From NCBI GenBank assembly GCA_020861125.1, contig JAJBSZ010000126.1:1-5843 (forward strand): a stretch of 5,843 bases of DNA. Direction: 5' to 3'. Origin of the DNA: Planctomycetota bacterium. GTDB taxonomy: Bacteria > Planctomycetota > SZUA-567. Shown piece after piece: positions 1 through 5,843 of this stretch. Every line of letters starts with the position of its first letter. Positions within the stretch are counted from its first letter, which is position 1. Made by a program: the position numbers and the translations under genes. Below the pieces are notes generated by a model. The model made no database searches. It worked only from the letters and a program-made list of their open reading frames with translations, and had not been told where the DNA came from.

Positions 1-1785
1 GACTCGCTTCTTGGCGGTACTGGCACTCTTAATATCGATGCCGTCAATGACGATGTAGTCATTGATGGCAACACCGCTAACGGCGAAGCCAGCGGTGTTG
101 CTTTCGAAGGCAGTAATGACGCTATCCTTAATCTAACCGTTGCCGCTGGTCAGGCGATGTATATGCTTGATCCGGTCACCACTAATATGGTTGGTGGCGC
201 CGACTTCACCATGGACATCACCCAAAATGGTGATTTTGAATGGGGTGGCAAGAACATATTCACTTCCGACACCGGCGCTATCGCCATCAGACTCCTTGGC
301 AGCGGCGACGTTTATCTTGCCGAAGATTTCTCCGCTTCTCTGACCACTGCGGGCAATGGTGATCTCGATTTCGGTTCCGGGACTATCTACTTCGATATCG
401 CCCGTAGCAGCGAAATTGCCATGTTCGACGTCTCCGGCGTGTCGGGAACACTGACAGTCGCCGGCTCCGCCACCCTGGATATCGACCTCGATTCCCGCAA
501 TTTCCTGCTCGATTTCGAAAAGGATTATTTCGTTATCGACGGCTACGACGCCACCGTCGCTAATGAACTCATTGATGGCGTTAATACCGAAATTATCGAG
601 AAAAACGGCGATACATGGGTCACCGTCAAGGCTGCCGCCGACGCACGGTACGCCGATCATATCGCTGGTGCCTATCAGAACGCCATTGACGGTCTGGAGG
701 CCATCGCTGACCTCATGACCTATGTCGATGGCGACACCGCCGAGCTCCTCGGCACCAATCTCGATGCCGCCGTTCCCGGCTTCTACATGAACATGGCGCA
801 GGTCGGTATCAACAGCACCATCTCCGCCGCCATGTCGGCCAAGCAGTACGGCCTGCCCGGCTGGAGCAGTGACAGCATCGGCTACGCCTCCGTCGGTTCC
901 TCCGACGCCTATGCCGCCGGCAACTTCCCGGCCGCCCACTGCGGCGTCCGCTTCTGGGCCGGCTACCTCGGCGACTTCGACCGCATGGACAGCCACAGCC
1001 GCTACATCGGCTTCAAGTCCGACCGTCACGGCTTCGTCGCCGGCGTCAACTATGACTTCAGCACCGCGGCCACCATCGGTATCTACGGCGGCTATTCCCG
1101 CACCACCACCAAGGCCCGCCGCATCAGCTCCGAAGTCACCAGCGACGGCGGCCACTTCGGCATCCTCGGCGGCTTCACCCCGATTCGGGAAATGCCGAAT
1201 CTGGTCATCACCGCCGACGCCGGCTACACCTTCACCGACAACGATGGCTGGCGCCGTATCGGTGGCTACAAGACCAAGGGTTCCTTCGACCAGGACATCT
1301 TCACCGTCGGCGCCGAAGTTGCCTACAAGGCGCAGTTCAACTGCCTGTCCCTGACCCCCTACGTGTCGGCCCGCTACACCTACGCCGACCAGGACGGCTT
1401 CCGGGAAACTGGCCTCGCCGCCGCCGACCTGTCCGGCTTCCACTACAACAGCTTCAACACCAAGGTGGGCGCGGTGGTGGGCTACGACTTCCAGTCCGGC
1501 AACGGCACGGTCTTCACCCCGTCCGTCAACGTCGCCTGGAAGCACGAATACGGCGACCGTCAGGCGTCCTCCAACGCCTTCTTCCAGGGCGTGGCCAACC
1601 CGACCGTCTTCCGGCAGAAGTCGGTCAAGGCCGACCGGGATTCGGCTGACATCGGCGTTAACCTGCGTACCGCCTTCCGCACCGGCGGCAACAAGATGGT
1701 CGGCTTCAACGTGGGCTACAACCTGAACGTCGGTTCCCACGAGAAGAACCACTCCATCTACGCGGGCTTCGACCTCGGCTTCTAA
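1..1785 (+). CDS. Autotransporter (type Va secretion), C-terminal part: end of passenger, linker and outer-membrane barrel; 5' partial
   Basis: The frame is open from base 1 to a TAA at 1783-1785, giving 594 residues, so the true start, signal peptide and most of the passenger lie upstream. The first methionine (157) is internal and is not taken as the start. Residues 1 to about 212 are rich in Gly, Asp, Thr, Asn and alternating hydrophobics, as in a passenger beta-helix. The last part (YFVIDGYD, 176-183, then a hydrophobic strand to about 210) resembles the end of many passengers. Residues about 214-282 form an Ala-rich amphipathic stretch that fits the helical linker threading the pore. From about 315 (GVRFWAGYLGDF) alternating aromatic/Gly strands run to the terminal SIYAGFDLGF. 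The final Phe is the usual outer-membrane barrel signal for BamA-mediated insertion. The barrel of about 280 residues has the family's normal size. It is predicted to move its own passenger to the cell surface. The passenger's function (adhesin, enzyme or other) cannot be told from this fragment. Codon use differs sharply between passenger and barrel, and the barrel carries two cysteines (C314, C448). Confidence 0.93.
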   Translation, partial: DSLLGGTGTLNIDAVNDDVVIDGNTANGEASGVAFEGSNDAILNLTVAAGQAMYMLDPVTTNMVGGADFTMDITQNGDFEWGGKNIFTSDTGAIAIRLLGSGDVYLAEDFSASLTTAGNGDLDFGSGTIYFDIARSSEIAMFDVSGVSGTLTVAGSATLDIDLDSRNFLLDFEKDYFVIDGYDATVANELIDGVNTEIIEKNGDTWVTVKAAADARYADHIAGAYQNAIDGLEAIADLMTYVDGDTAELLGTNLDAAVPGFYMNMAQVGINSTISAAMSAKQYGLPGWSSDSIGYASVGSSDAYAAGNFPAAHCGVRFWAGYLGDFDRMDSHSRYIGFKSDRHGFVAGVNYDFSTAATIGIYGGYSRTTTKARRISSEVTSDGGHFGILGGFTPIREMPNLVITADAGYTFTDNDGWRRIGGYKTKGSFDQDIFTVGAEVAYKAQFNCLSLTPYVSARYTYADQDGFRETGLAAADLSGFHYNSFNTKVGAVVGYDFQSGNGTVFTPSVNVAWKHEYGDRQASSNAFFQGVANPTVFRQKSVKADRDSADIGVNLRTAFRTGGNKMVGFNVGYNLNVGSHEKNHSIYAGFDLGF

Positions 1786-1819
1786 CCGAACGAAATCCAA
1801 CCACGCGGTACCGTATCTC

Positions 1820-1855
1820 CCAGACGCCCGTCTCGCGACGGGCGTCTGGCTTTTT
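1820..1855 (+). terminator. Intrinsic terminator of the autotransporter gene
   Basis: A perfect 13-bp GC-rich stem (1820-1832 with 1837-1849) closes on a TCGC tetraloop and is followed by C and then five Ts (1851-1855). It begins 35 bases after the autotransporter stop codon. It should end that transcript and separate it from the RDD gene. The minus-strand side has no T tract, so it is probably one-directional. Confidence 0.9.
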
Positions 1856-1949
1856 AATCTGGCGATGTTCTTGGTGGCGAGAAAAGAACGTGGCTAAAGA
1901 AATTTTCTGATGGGTACAAGGTAAACAAGAAAAACACCACCCGGAAAAT

Positions 1950-1955
1950 AAAGGA
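1950..1955 (+). promoter_or_regulatory. Probable Shine-Dalgarno of the RDD gene
   Basis: AAAGGA lies 12 bases before the ATG at 1968, somewhat further than ideal. A closer GGA (1961-1963) is only 4 bases away. The leader between the upstream terminator and this site (1856-1949) is richer in A and T than its surroundings and must hold the promoter if the gene is transcribed on its own. The best match I see, TTGGTG (1871-1876), 18 bases, TAAAGA (1895-1900), is weak and I do not call it. Confidence 0.45.
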
Positions 1956-1967
1956 CTCCCGGACATC

Positions 1968-2774
1968 ATGACCGAAGAAACTCTCCGTCGCGACAAAACG
2001 CCCTGGCCGGCCGATGCTACCGCACCGGCGGGGACGGCGGATGGCTGCGAAATCGTCGGGTCGGACATGCCGCAAGCCAAAGGTGGCAGGGGCGGGACAG
2101 GTGATTTGGGTGACGGTTCCAAGGCGTCGGACGGCAGCGCGGAGGACCATTTGCAGGCCTGCGAAGTCACCGGCAGCCATCACCGGCCTGAGGACTTGGT
2201 TGTCTTTCGCGGCCGCCGTGTATCGGCCGCGGGCAAGGCCATTCTCCTCCAAACCCTGTCCGCGGCTCAACGTCACCCATCCATGCTGCGCCGTATCGTC
2301 GCCGCCCTTTTCGATGGGGTACTTCTCTGGGTTATAGATGCGGTCGCTTTTATGTTTCTCATGATGTTTATAAGTCCGATGTTGGGTCTGGCCAACGCAA
2401 CTGTCGCGATGGTTTTTGGCATTGGTTTGGTGGCCCTCCATTTGGTGTGCATTCCGGTTTTCTATTATGCCGGTTTTCACGCCGGTGGCGGGCAAACGCC
2501 GGGTAAAATGTTTTTCGGCCTCAAGGTGGTGACCATGACCGGCGACACCCTTGGCTGGCGACGCTCTTTCGTCCGGGCCCTGGACCCGGTGGTATTGCTG
2601 TTTGCCTTTGCCCCGTTAGCGGTCGCAGACCAACACGCCTTGGCCTGGCTGTTCGTGGTTGGATACGGCGTTGTCAATGCCTGCTGTGCCGCCGGCTCCC
2701 GCTATGGCCGTATCCTCCACGACCGCTGGGCCGGCAGTCGCCTGGTGTTGACCCGGAACGACGGGCAGCCCTGA
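1968..2774 (+). CDS. RDD-family integral membrane protein with low-complexity N-terminus
   Basis: This is a 268-residue protein starting at ATG 1968. The C-terminal half (about 107-262) has the RDD family pattern. The first membrane helix carries Arg and Asp (RRIVAALFDG, R108, R109 and D116). The loop GGGQTPGKMFFGLKVV (173-188) precedes a cytoplasmic stretch with RRSFVRALDP (198-207). The protein then ends with GRILHDRWAGSRLV (247-260), including the HD pair. Hydrophobic segments lie near 110-136, 143-169, 205-221 and 225-243. Residues 65-97 (C65, then PEDLVVFRGRRV and GKAILLQTL) look like the small module that precedes RDD domains in some bacteria, but only one cysteine is left. Residues 1-60 are hydrophilic and rich in Gly, Asp, Ser and Ala, without recognisable structure. 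RDD proteins are poorly understood; some have been linked to ion transport. No substrate can be assigned here. An internal start (ATG 2067, M34) would remove about half of the low-complexity region. It sits alone between the autotransporter terminator and the recJ promoter. Confidence 0.85.
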   Translation: MTEETLRRDKTPWPADATAPAGTADGCEIVGSDMPQAKGGRGGTGDLGDGSKASDGSAEDHLQACEVTGSHHRPEDLVVFRGRRVSAAGKAILLQTLSAAQRHPSMLRRIVAALFDGVLLWVIDAVAFMFLMMFISPMLGLANATVAMVFGIGLVALHLVCIPVFYYAGFHAGGGQTPGKMFFGLKVVTMTGDTLGWRRSFVRALDPVVLLFAFAPLAVADQHALAWLFVVGYGVVNACCAAGSRYGRILHDRWAGSRLVLTRNDGQP

Positions 2775-2801
2775 CCGGGGGGCCAAAAAGCGGGAAGTCC
2801 C

Positions 2802-2830
2802 TTGCCATTTTTTCCGCCACCGGGTATTAT
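2802..2830 (+). promoter_or_regulatory. Predicted sigma70-type promoter of recJ
   Basis: A -35 box TTGCCA (2802-2807, 5 of 6 consensus bases) and a -10 box TATTAT (2825-2830, 5 of 6) are separated by exactly 17 bases. Initiation would fall near 2836-2838, about 30 bases before the recJ start. The box pair lies wholly in the spacer after the RDD stop (2774), so recJ is probably transcribed independently. The call rests on sequence match alone. Confidence 0.7.
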
Positions 2831-2858
2831 AGTCTTCAATTGTTTTCTATTTCATATT

Positions 2859-2862
2859 GGAG
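2859..2862 (+). promoter_or_regulatory. Shine-Dalgarno GGAG that decides the recJ start
   Basis: GGAG lies 6 bases before a GTG at 2869, which is ideal spacing. It directly abuts the ATG at 2863 and overlaps the TTG codon at 2857, so it could serve neither of those. No other purine-rich site is visible in the T-rich stretch 2831-2858. Confidence 0.6.
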
Positions 2863-2868
2863 ATGCCC

Positions 2869-4620
2869 GTGGCCTCTGCCCGTTGGGTGGTCAAGCCAAA
2901 TCCCGGGCCGGTTGTCGAGGAAATATCGGAGAAATTCGGCGTATCGCCCATTCTGGCCACCATTCTGGCGCAACGGGTCAAACCGTTGACCATGGATTCT
3001 GTGGCCGCGTTTCTCAAACCGTCCCTCAACACCCTGGTCTCGCCCTGGCGCATGGACGACATGGAGAAGGCCGCCGAACGCCTGGCCAAGGCCGTTCGCG
3101 AGCGGCAGCGTACCGTCGTCTACGGTGACTACGACACCGACGGCGTCACCTCCTGCGCCCTCCTCATCCGCGCCTGCCGGGCGGCCGGTTATTCCCTCGC
3201 TTACCGCCTCCCCTCCCGTTTCGAGGAGGGGTACGGCATATCGTCCGATTTCGCCACCAAGGCCATCCAGGATCGGATCGACCTGGTGGTCACCGTCGAC
3301 TGCGGCACCTCCGAGCACGAGAGCATCAGGCTGCTGGCGCAAAACGGCATCGACGTCATCGTCACCGATCACCATGAACCGGGGGACCGCGAACTGCCGC
3401 CGGACGCCTATGCCGTCCTCAACCCCAAGCGCCAGGATTCCTCCTATCCCTTCCGCGAGATGACCGGCGTCGGCGTCGCCTTCAAGCTGGCCTGGGCGTT
3501 GTATGAGAAGTTGTCCGGCTCCCCCAAGGTCGAGCCGCACCTGCGCGAGGCGCTGTTATCTCTCCTGTCCCTGGCGGCTATCGGCACCATCGCCGACGTC
3601 GCGCCGCTGGTCGAGGAAAACCGCGCCATCGTCACCCATGGCCTGAAAACCATGCACGGCGCCTGCCCGGGGATCTCCGCCCTGCTCGACGTCTGCCGCC
3701 TCGGTGCCTGCGACCTCAGCGCCCGGGGCGTGGCGTTTTCTCTTTCCCCCCGGCTCAACGCCGCCGGCCGCATGGGCAATGCCGACCTGTCGCTGGAGCT
3801 GCTGGTGGAGGACGATCCGGTCCGCGCCCGCCGCCTGGCCGACTCTCTCGACCGGCAGAACACCGAGCGCCAGTCCCTGTGCCAGACCATTCTCGAGGAA
3901 GCGGCCCGGGAGGTGGAGGACACCCATGACCTGGACACCGACGCCGCCATCCTCGTGTCCCGGAGCGGCTGGCACGAGGGGGTTATCGGCATTGTCGCCG
4001 GCCGCCTATCCGAGATCTTCGGCAAGCCGGCCGCCGTTGTTTCTTTCCCGGTGGGCAGCGACCGGGGGCGCGGGTCCGCCCGTTCCATCCACGGCCTGAA
4101 CCTCTACCAGGCCATGGCCAATTCCCGCCAACACCTCCTGACCTTCGGCGGCCACGAACTGGCGGCCGGCTTCACCGTCGCCCAATCGTCGGTCGCGGCT
4201 TTGCGGGAATCCTTTCTCCGCGAATGCGCCGCCCAGATCCGCAGCAAAAACATCGCGCCCACCCTTTCCATTGATATGGAGATCCGTCTGCCCGACGTCA
4301 ACATCCGGCTGGTGGAGGATCTGGAGCGGTTGCGGCCCATCGGGCAGGGCAATCCGGAGCCGAAGTTCCTGGCCCGCGGCGTCCGCGCCGCCGGTAGCCT
4401 GCAGCTCATGGGATCCCAGCGCCAGCATTTCCATTTCAACGTGGCCCAGGGCGGCATGGCCTACCGGGCGGTGGTGTTCAACAACCTTTCCCTCATCCCG
4501 GTCCTCGAGGCCGCCGGCCGCCGGCCGCTCGACATCGTGTTCACGCCGGCCCTGAACACCTTCTATTCGCCGCCACGGCTGGAATTGCGCATTGAGGACA
4601 TCCGCGTCGCGGGGCGGTAG
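2869..4620 (+). CDS. recJ: Single-stranded-DNA-specific 5'-3' exonuclease RecJ
   Basis: This is a complete RecJ of 583 residues from GTG 2869 (585 from ATG 2863, 587 from TTG 2857), close to the family's usual 570-580. I prefer the GTG because only it has a properly spaced GGAG. Numbered from the GTG, the DHH phosphoesterase core shows DYDTDG (87-92), VDCG (143-146), TDHH (166-169) and IADVAPL (241-247). These hold the acidic and histidine ligands for the two catalytic metals. SPRLNAAGRM (293-302) follows. The DHHA1 domain has SGWHEGVIGIVAGRL (366-380), GRGSARS (400-406) and FGGHELAAGF (426-435). RPIGQGNPEP (489-498) leads into the C-terminal OB-type DNA-binding domain. No key residue is missing. 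RecJ degrades single strands 5' to 3' in the cytoplasm for RecF-pathway recombination, mismatch repair and base excision repair. It has its own predicted promoter and faces lysC tail to tail. Confidence 0.97.
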   Translation: MASARWVVKPNPGPVVEEISEKFGVSPILATILAQRVKPLTMDSVAAFLKPSLNTLVSPWRMDDMEKAAERLAKAVRERQRTVVYGDYDTDGVTSCALLIRACRAAGYSLAYRLPSRFEEGYGISSDFATKAIQDRIDLVVTVDCGTSEHESIRLLAQNGIDVIVTDHHEPGDRELPPDAYAVLNPKRQDSSYPFREMTGVGVAFKLAWALYEKLSGSPKVEPHLREALLSLLSLAAIGTIADVAPLVEENRAIVTHGLKTMHGACPGISALLDVCRLGACDLSARGVAFSLSPRLNAAGRMGNADLSLELLVEDDPVRARRLADSLDRQNTERQSLCQTILEEAAREVEDTHDLDTDAAILVSRSGWHEGVIGIVAGRLSEIFGKPAAVVSFPVGSDRGRGSARSIHGLNLYQAMANSRQHLLTFGGHELAAGFTVAQSSVAALRESFLRECAAQIRSKNIAPTLSIDMEIRLPDVNIRLVEDLERLRPIGQGNPEPKFLARGVRAAGSLQLMGSQRQHFHFNVAQGGMAYRAVVFNNLSLIPVLEAAGRRPLDIVFTPALNTFYSPPRLELRIEDIRVAGR

Positions 4621-4640
4621 CCGCCTGGTGTCATCGCCCC

Positions 4641-4674
4641 AAAAAAAGCGCCATCGCGGCGGAGGCGGTGGCGC
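4641..4674 (-). terminator. Intrinsic terminator of lysC, minus strand
   Basis: Read on the minus strand, a 10-bp GC-rich stem (4674-4665 with 4657-4648) with a 7-base loop is followed at once by seven Ts (4647-4641). It begins 40 bases past the lysC stop. One pair (4654/4668) is an A-C mismatch in the minus-strand RNA, while in plus-strand RNA it would be a U-G wobble. There is no T tract on the plus side, so it should not end recJ transcripts. Confidence 0.75.
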
Positions 4675-4714
4675 GGAAGTGCCGGCGGGGTGTAGAGGCA
4701 AATTGCCCCGTTCC

Positions 4715-5843
4715 TCACCCGAATAATTCGCTATGCAGGCCGCTGACGGCGGCTTTGGCCTGGTCGTCGGCGACCACCATGGCGATGTTGATCTCGCTCG
4801 CTCCCTGGCTGATCATGCGGATGTTGACGTTGTGGTCGGCCATGGCCTTGGTGACCCGGGCGGCGATGCCGGGCGTCCCCTTCATCCGCTCTCCCACCAC
4901 CGAAATAAGGGACAGACCGCGCTCGACGGTAACGCTGGCGAAGGACTTGATCTCCTCCGCCGCCCGTTCCGCGTTTTGGGCGTTGGGGGTGGTGACGCTG
5001 ATGGTGACTTCGGAGGTGGCGATCATGTGAATGTCTACCGAATGCCGGTTGAAGACATCGAAGACTTTGGACATGAAGCCGTGGGTGCCGAACATCCGGC
5101 CGGTGGAAATGGTGATGAGGGACACCCCTTTCATCACCGCCAGGGATTTCACGATGCCCTCGTCCGGCGCGGGGGTCCATTCGCGGCGGATGACGGTGCC
5201 GGGGTGGTCGGGACAGCCGGTGTTTTTCACCCGCACCGGTATGTCGTTTTCGATGGCCGGGGTCATGGTGGCCGGATGGAGAACCTTGGCGCCGTACCAG
5301 GCCAATTCCGACGCTTCCATAAAGGTGAGTTCGGGAATGCTCCGCGCCCCGGGGACGATGCGCGGATCGGTGGTCATGACCCCGGAGACGTCCGTCCAGA
5401 TCTGGACTTCCTCCGCTCCGATGATGGCGCCGAAGATGGTGGCGGAATAGTCCGACCCGCCGCGACCGAGGGTGGTGATCTGACCGTCGTCCGTGGCGGC
5501 GATGAACCCGGTGGTCACCAGCACGTCCACCCCCAGATCGGAAATCTGTTTGGCCACCGCCGGGTAGCAGCGGGGGTCGGGCCGGGCGGCGCCGAAGTTG
5601 GCGTCTGTCCGCAGCCCGAGGGTGATGGACGAACGGTATTCGGCATTGACGGCAAATTCCCGCCGCAGCACGTCGGTGATCACCCGGGCGGACATCCGTT
5701 CGCCAAAGGACATCACCACGTCCATGGTCCGGGGGGTCAATTCCCCGATCATGGCGATACCGGAGAGGAGCTTGTCGAAGCGGTCGAGAAGGCGGTCGAT
5801 ACCGGTGGCGGCGGTGTCGACGCCCAATTCCCGGCAGATCCAG
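4715..5843 (-). CDS. lysC: Aspartate kinase (aspartokinase), probably lysine-regulated; 5' partial
   Basis: The minus-strand frame is open from the right window edge to a TGA at 4717-4715, giving 375 visible residues. The Lys-Phe-Gly-Gly-Thr motif of the N-terminus lies beyond the edge, and some 80-90 residues are probably missing. An apparent start at 5827 is a TTG inside the open frame and is not used. Numbered from the first whole codon at the edge (5842-5840), the kinase domain shows SFGERMSAR (45-53), TLGRGGSDYSA (124-134), IWTDVSGVMTTDPR (148-161) and YGAKVLHP (183-190). Two ACT domains follow, about 231-290 and 308-360. The first has FGTHGFMSKVF (251-261) and TSEVTISVT (276-284), the positions that bind lysine in lysine-sensitive enzymes such as E. 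coli LysC. It phosphorylates aspartate, the first step to lysine, diaminopimelate, threonine and methionine, in the cytoplasm. No homoserine dehydrogenase domain follows, so it is monofunctional at the C-terminus. Feedback by lysine is inferred from the motif only. Confidence 0.95.
   Translation of the reverse strand, partial: WICRELGVDTAATGIDRLLDRFDKLLSGIAMIGELTPRTMDVVMSFGERMSARVITDVLRREFAVNAEYRSSITLGLRTDANFGAARPDPRCYPAVAKQISDLGVDVLVTTGFIAATDDGQITTLGRGGSDYSATIFGAIIGAEEVQIWTDVSGVMTTDPRIVPGARSIPELTFMEASELAWYGAKVLHPATMTPAIENDIPVRVKNTGCPDHPGTVIRREWTPAPDEGIVKSLAVMKGVSLITISTGRMFGTHGFMSKVFDVFNRHSVDIHMIATSEVTISVTTPNAQNAERAAEEIKSFASVTVERGLSLISVVGERMKGTPGIAARVTKAMADHNVNIRMISQGASEINIAMVVADDQAKAAVSGLHSELFG

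Noticed and set aside
133..1800. A 555-codon open frame antisense to the autotransporter
   Set aside because: It mirrors the sense gene's strong bias to NNC codons, which removes stops from this antisense frame. Its product is a low-complexity Val/Gly/Ala/Asp-rich protein with no motif, while the sense frame has a full barrel.
1871..1900. Possible promoter TTGGTG, 18 bases, TAAAGA before the RDD gene
   Set aside because: The match to consensus is poor in both boxes, particularly the -10 box, so it cannot be told from chance.
2802..3128. A plus-strand frame starting just before recJ
   Set aside because: It starts inside the recJ promoter and overlaps recJ in another frame; the product is Arg/Gly/His-rich with no recognisable domain.
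2836..3540. A 234-codon minus-strand open frame over the recJ 5' end
   Set aside because: It covers conserved RecJ motifs I-III in the sense frame, has a composition typical of a shadow frame, and has no ribosome site or homology that I recognise.
3444..4088. A 214-codon minus-strand frame within recJ
   Set aside because: Its Arg/Ser/Ala-rich product is a shadow of the GC-rich recJ codons; recJ has intact motifs over the whole interval.
4511..4528. Short GC-only run of repeated CCGCCGG units
   Set aside because: It encodes part of Ala-Ala-Gly-Arg-Arg-Pro in the RecJ C-terminal domain and is explained by codon bias; it is too short to call a repeat element.
4731..5180. A second minus-strand frame within lysC
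   Set aside because: The product is His/Arg/Gly-rich and coincides with the intact ACT domains of lysC in the main frame.
5825..5827. TTG as the start of a 370-residue aspartate kinase
   Set aside because: The frame stays open to the window edge, and the essential N-terminal kinase motif is missing, so this is an internal leucine codon of a truncated gene.

Overview
The window looks like ordinary chromosomal DNA from a GC-rich Gram-negative bacterium. A type V autotransporter barrel implies an outer membrane, and the housekeeping genes have complete, standard motifs. The composition, the type of aspartate kinase and the N-terminal module of the RDD protein would suit a member of the PVC group (Lentisphaerota or Verrucomicrobiota). 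That is an impression from memory, not something the sequence proves.

Layout. Bases 1-1785 (+) hold the 3' part of an autotransporter gene: the end of a beta-rich passenger, a helical linker, and a complete C-terminal barrel ending in Phe. It is closed by a strong intrinsic terminator (1820-1855). Bases 1968-2774 (+) encode an RDD-family integral membrane protein with a long low-complexity hydrophilic N-terminus. After a 94-base spacer with a good sigma70-type promoter (TTGCCA, 17 bases, TATTAT), recJ runs to 4620 (+). Facing it on the minus strand is the 3' part of an aspartate kinase gene (lysC type, two ACT domains), which runs off the right edge. The 94-base spacer between the two stops holds an imperfect hairpin with a T7 tract, oriented to end the lysC transcript.

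The genes do not form a pathway. They appear to be independent units: secretion/adhesion, an unknown membrane protein, DNA repair, and aspartate-family amino acid synthesis. Each plus-strand gene seems to be transcribed separately, given the terminator after the first and the promoter before the third.

I found no mobile element, tRNA, rRNA, CRISPR array or evident new system. The most notable signal is a sharp change in codon choice inside the autotransporter gene, between passenger and barrel. Next is the unusual N-terminus of the RDD protein. No gene-free stretch exceeds 300 bases; the longest is 182 bases (1786-1967).
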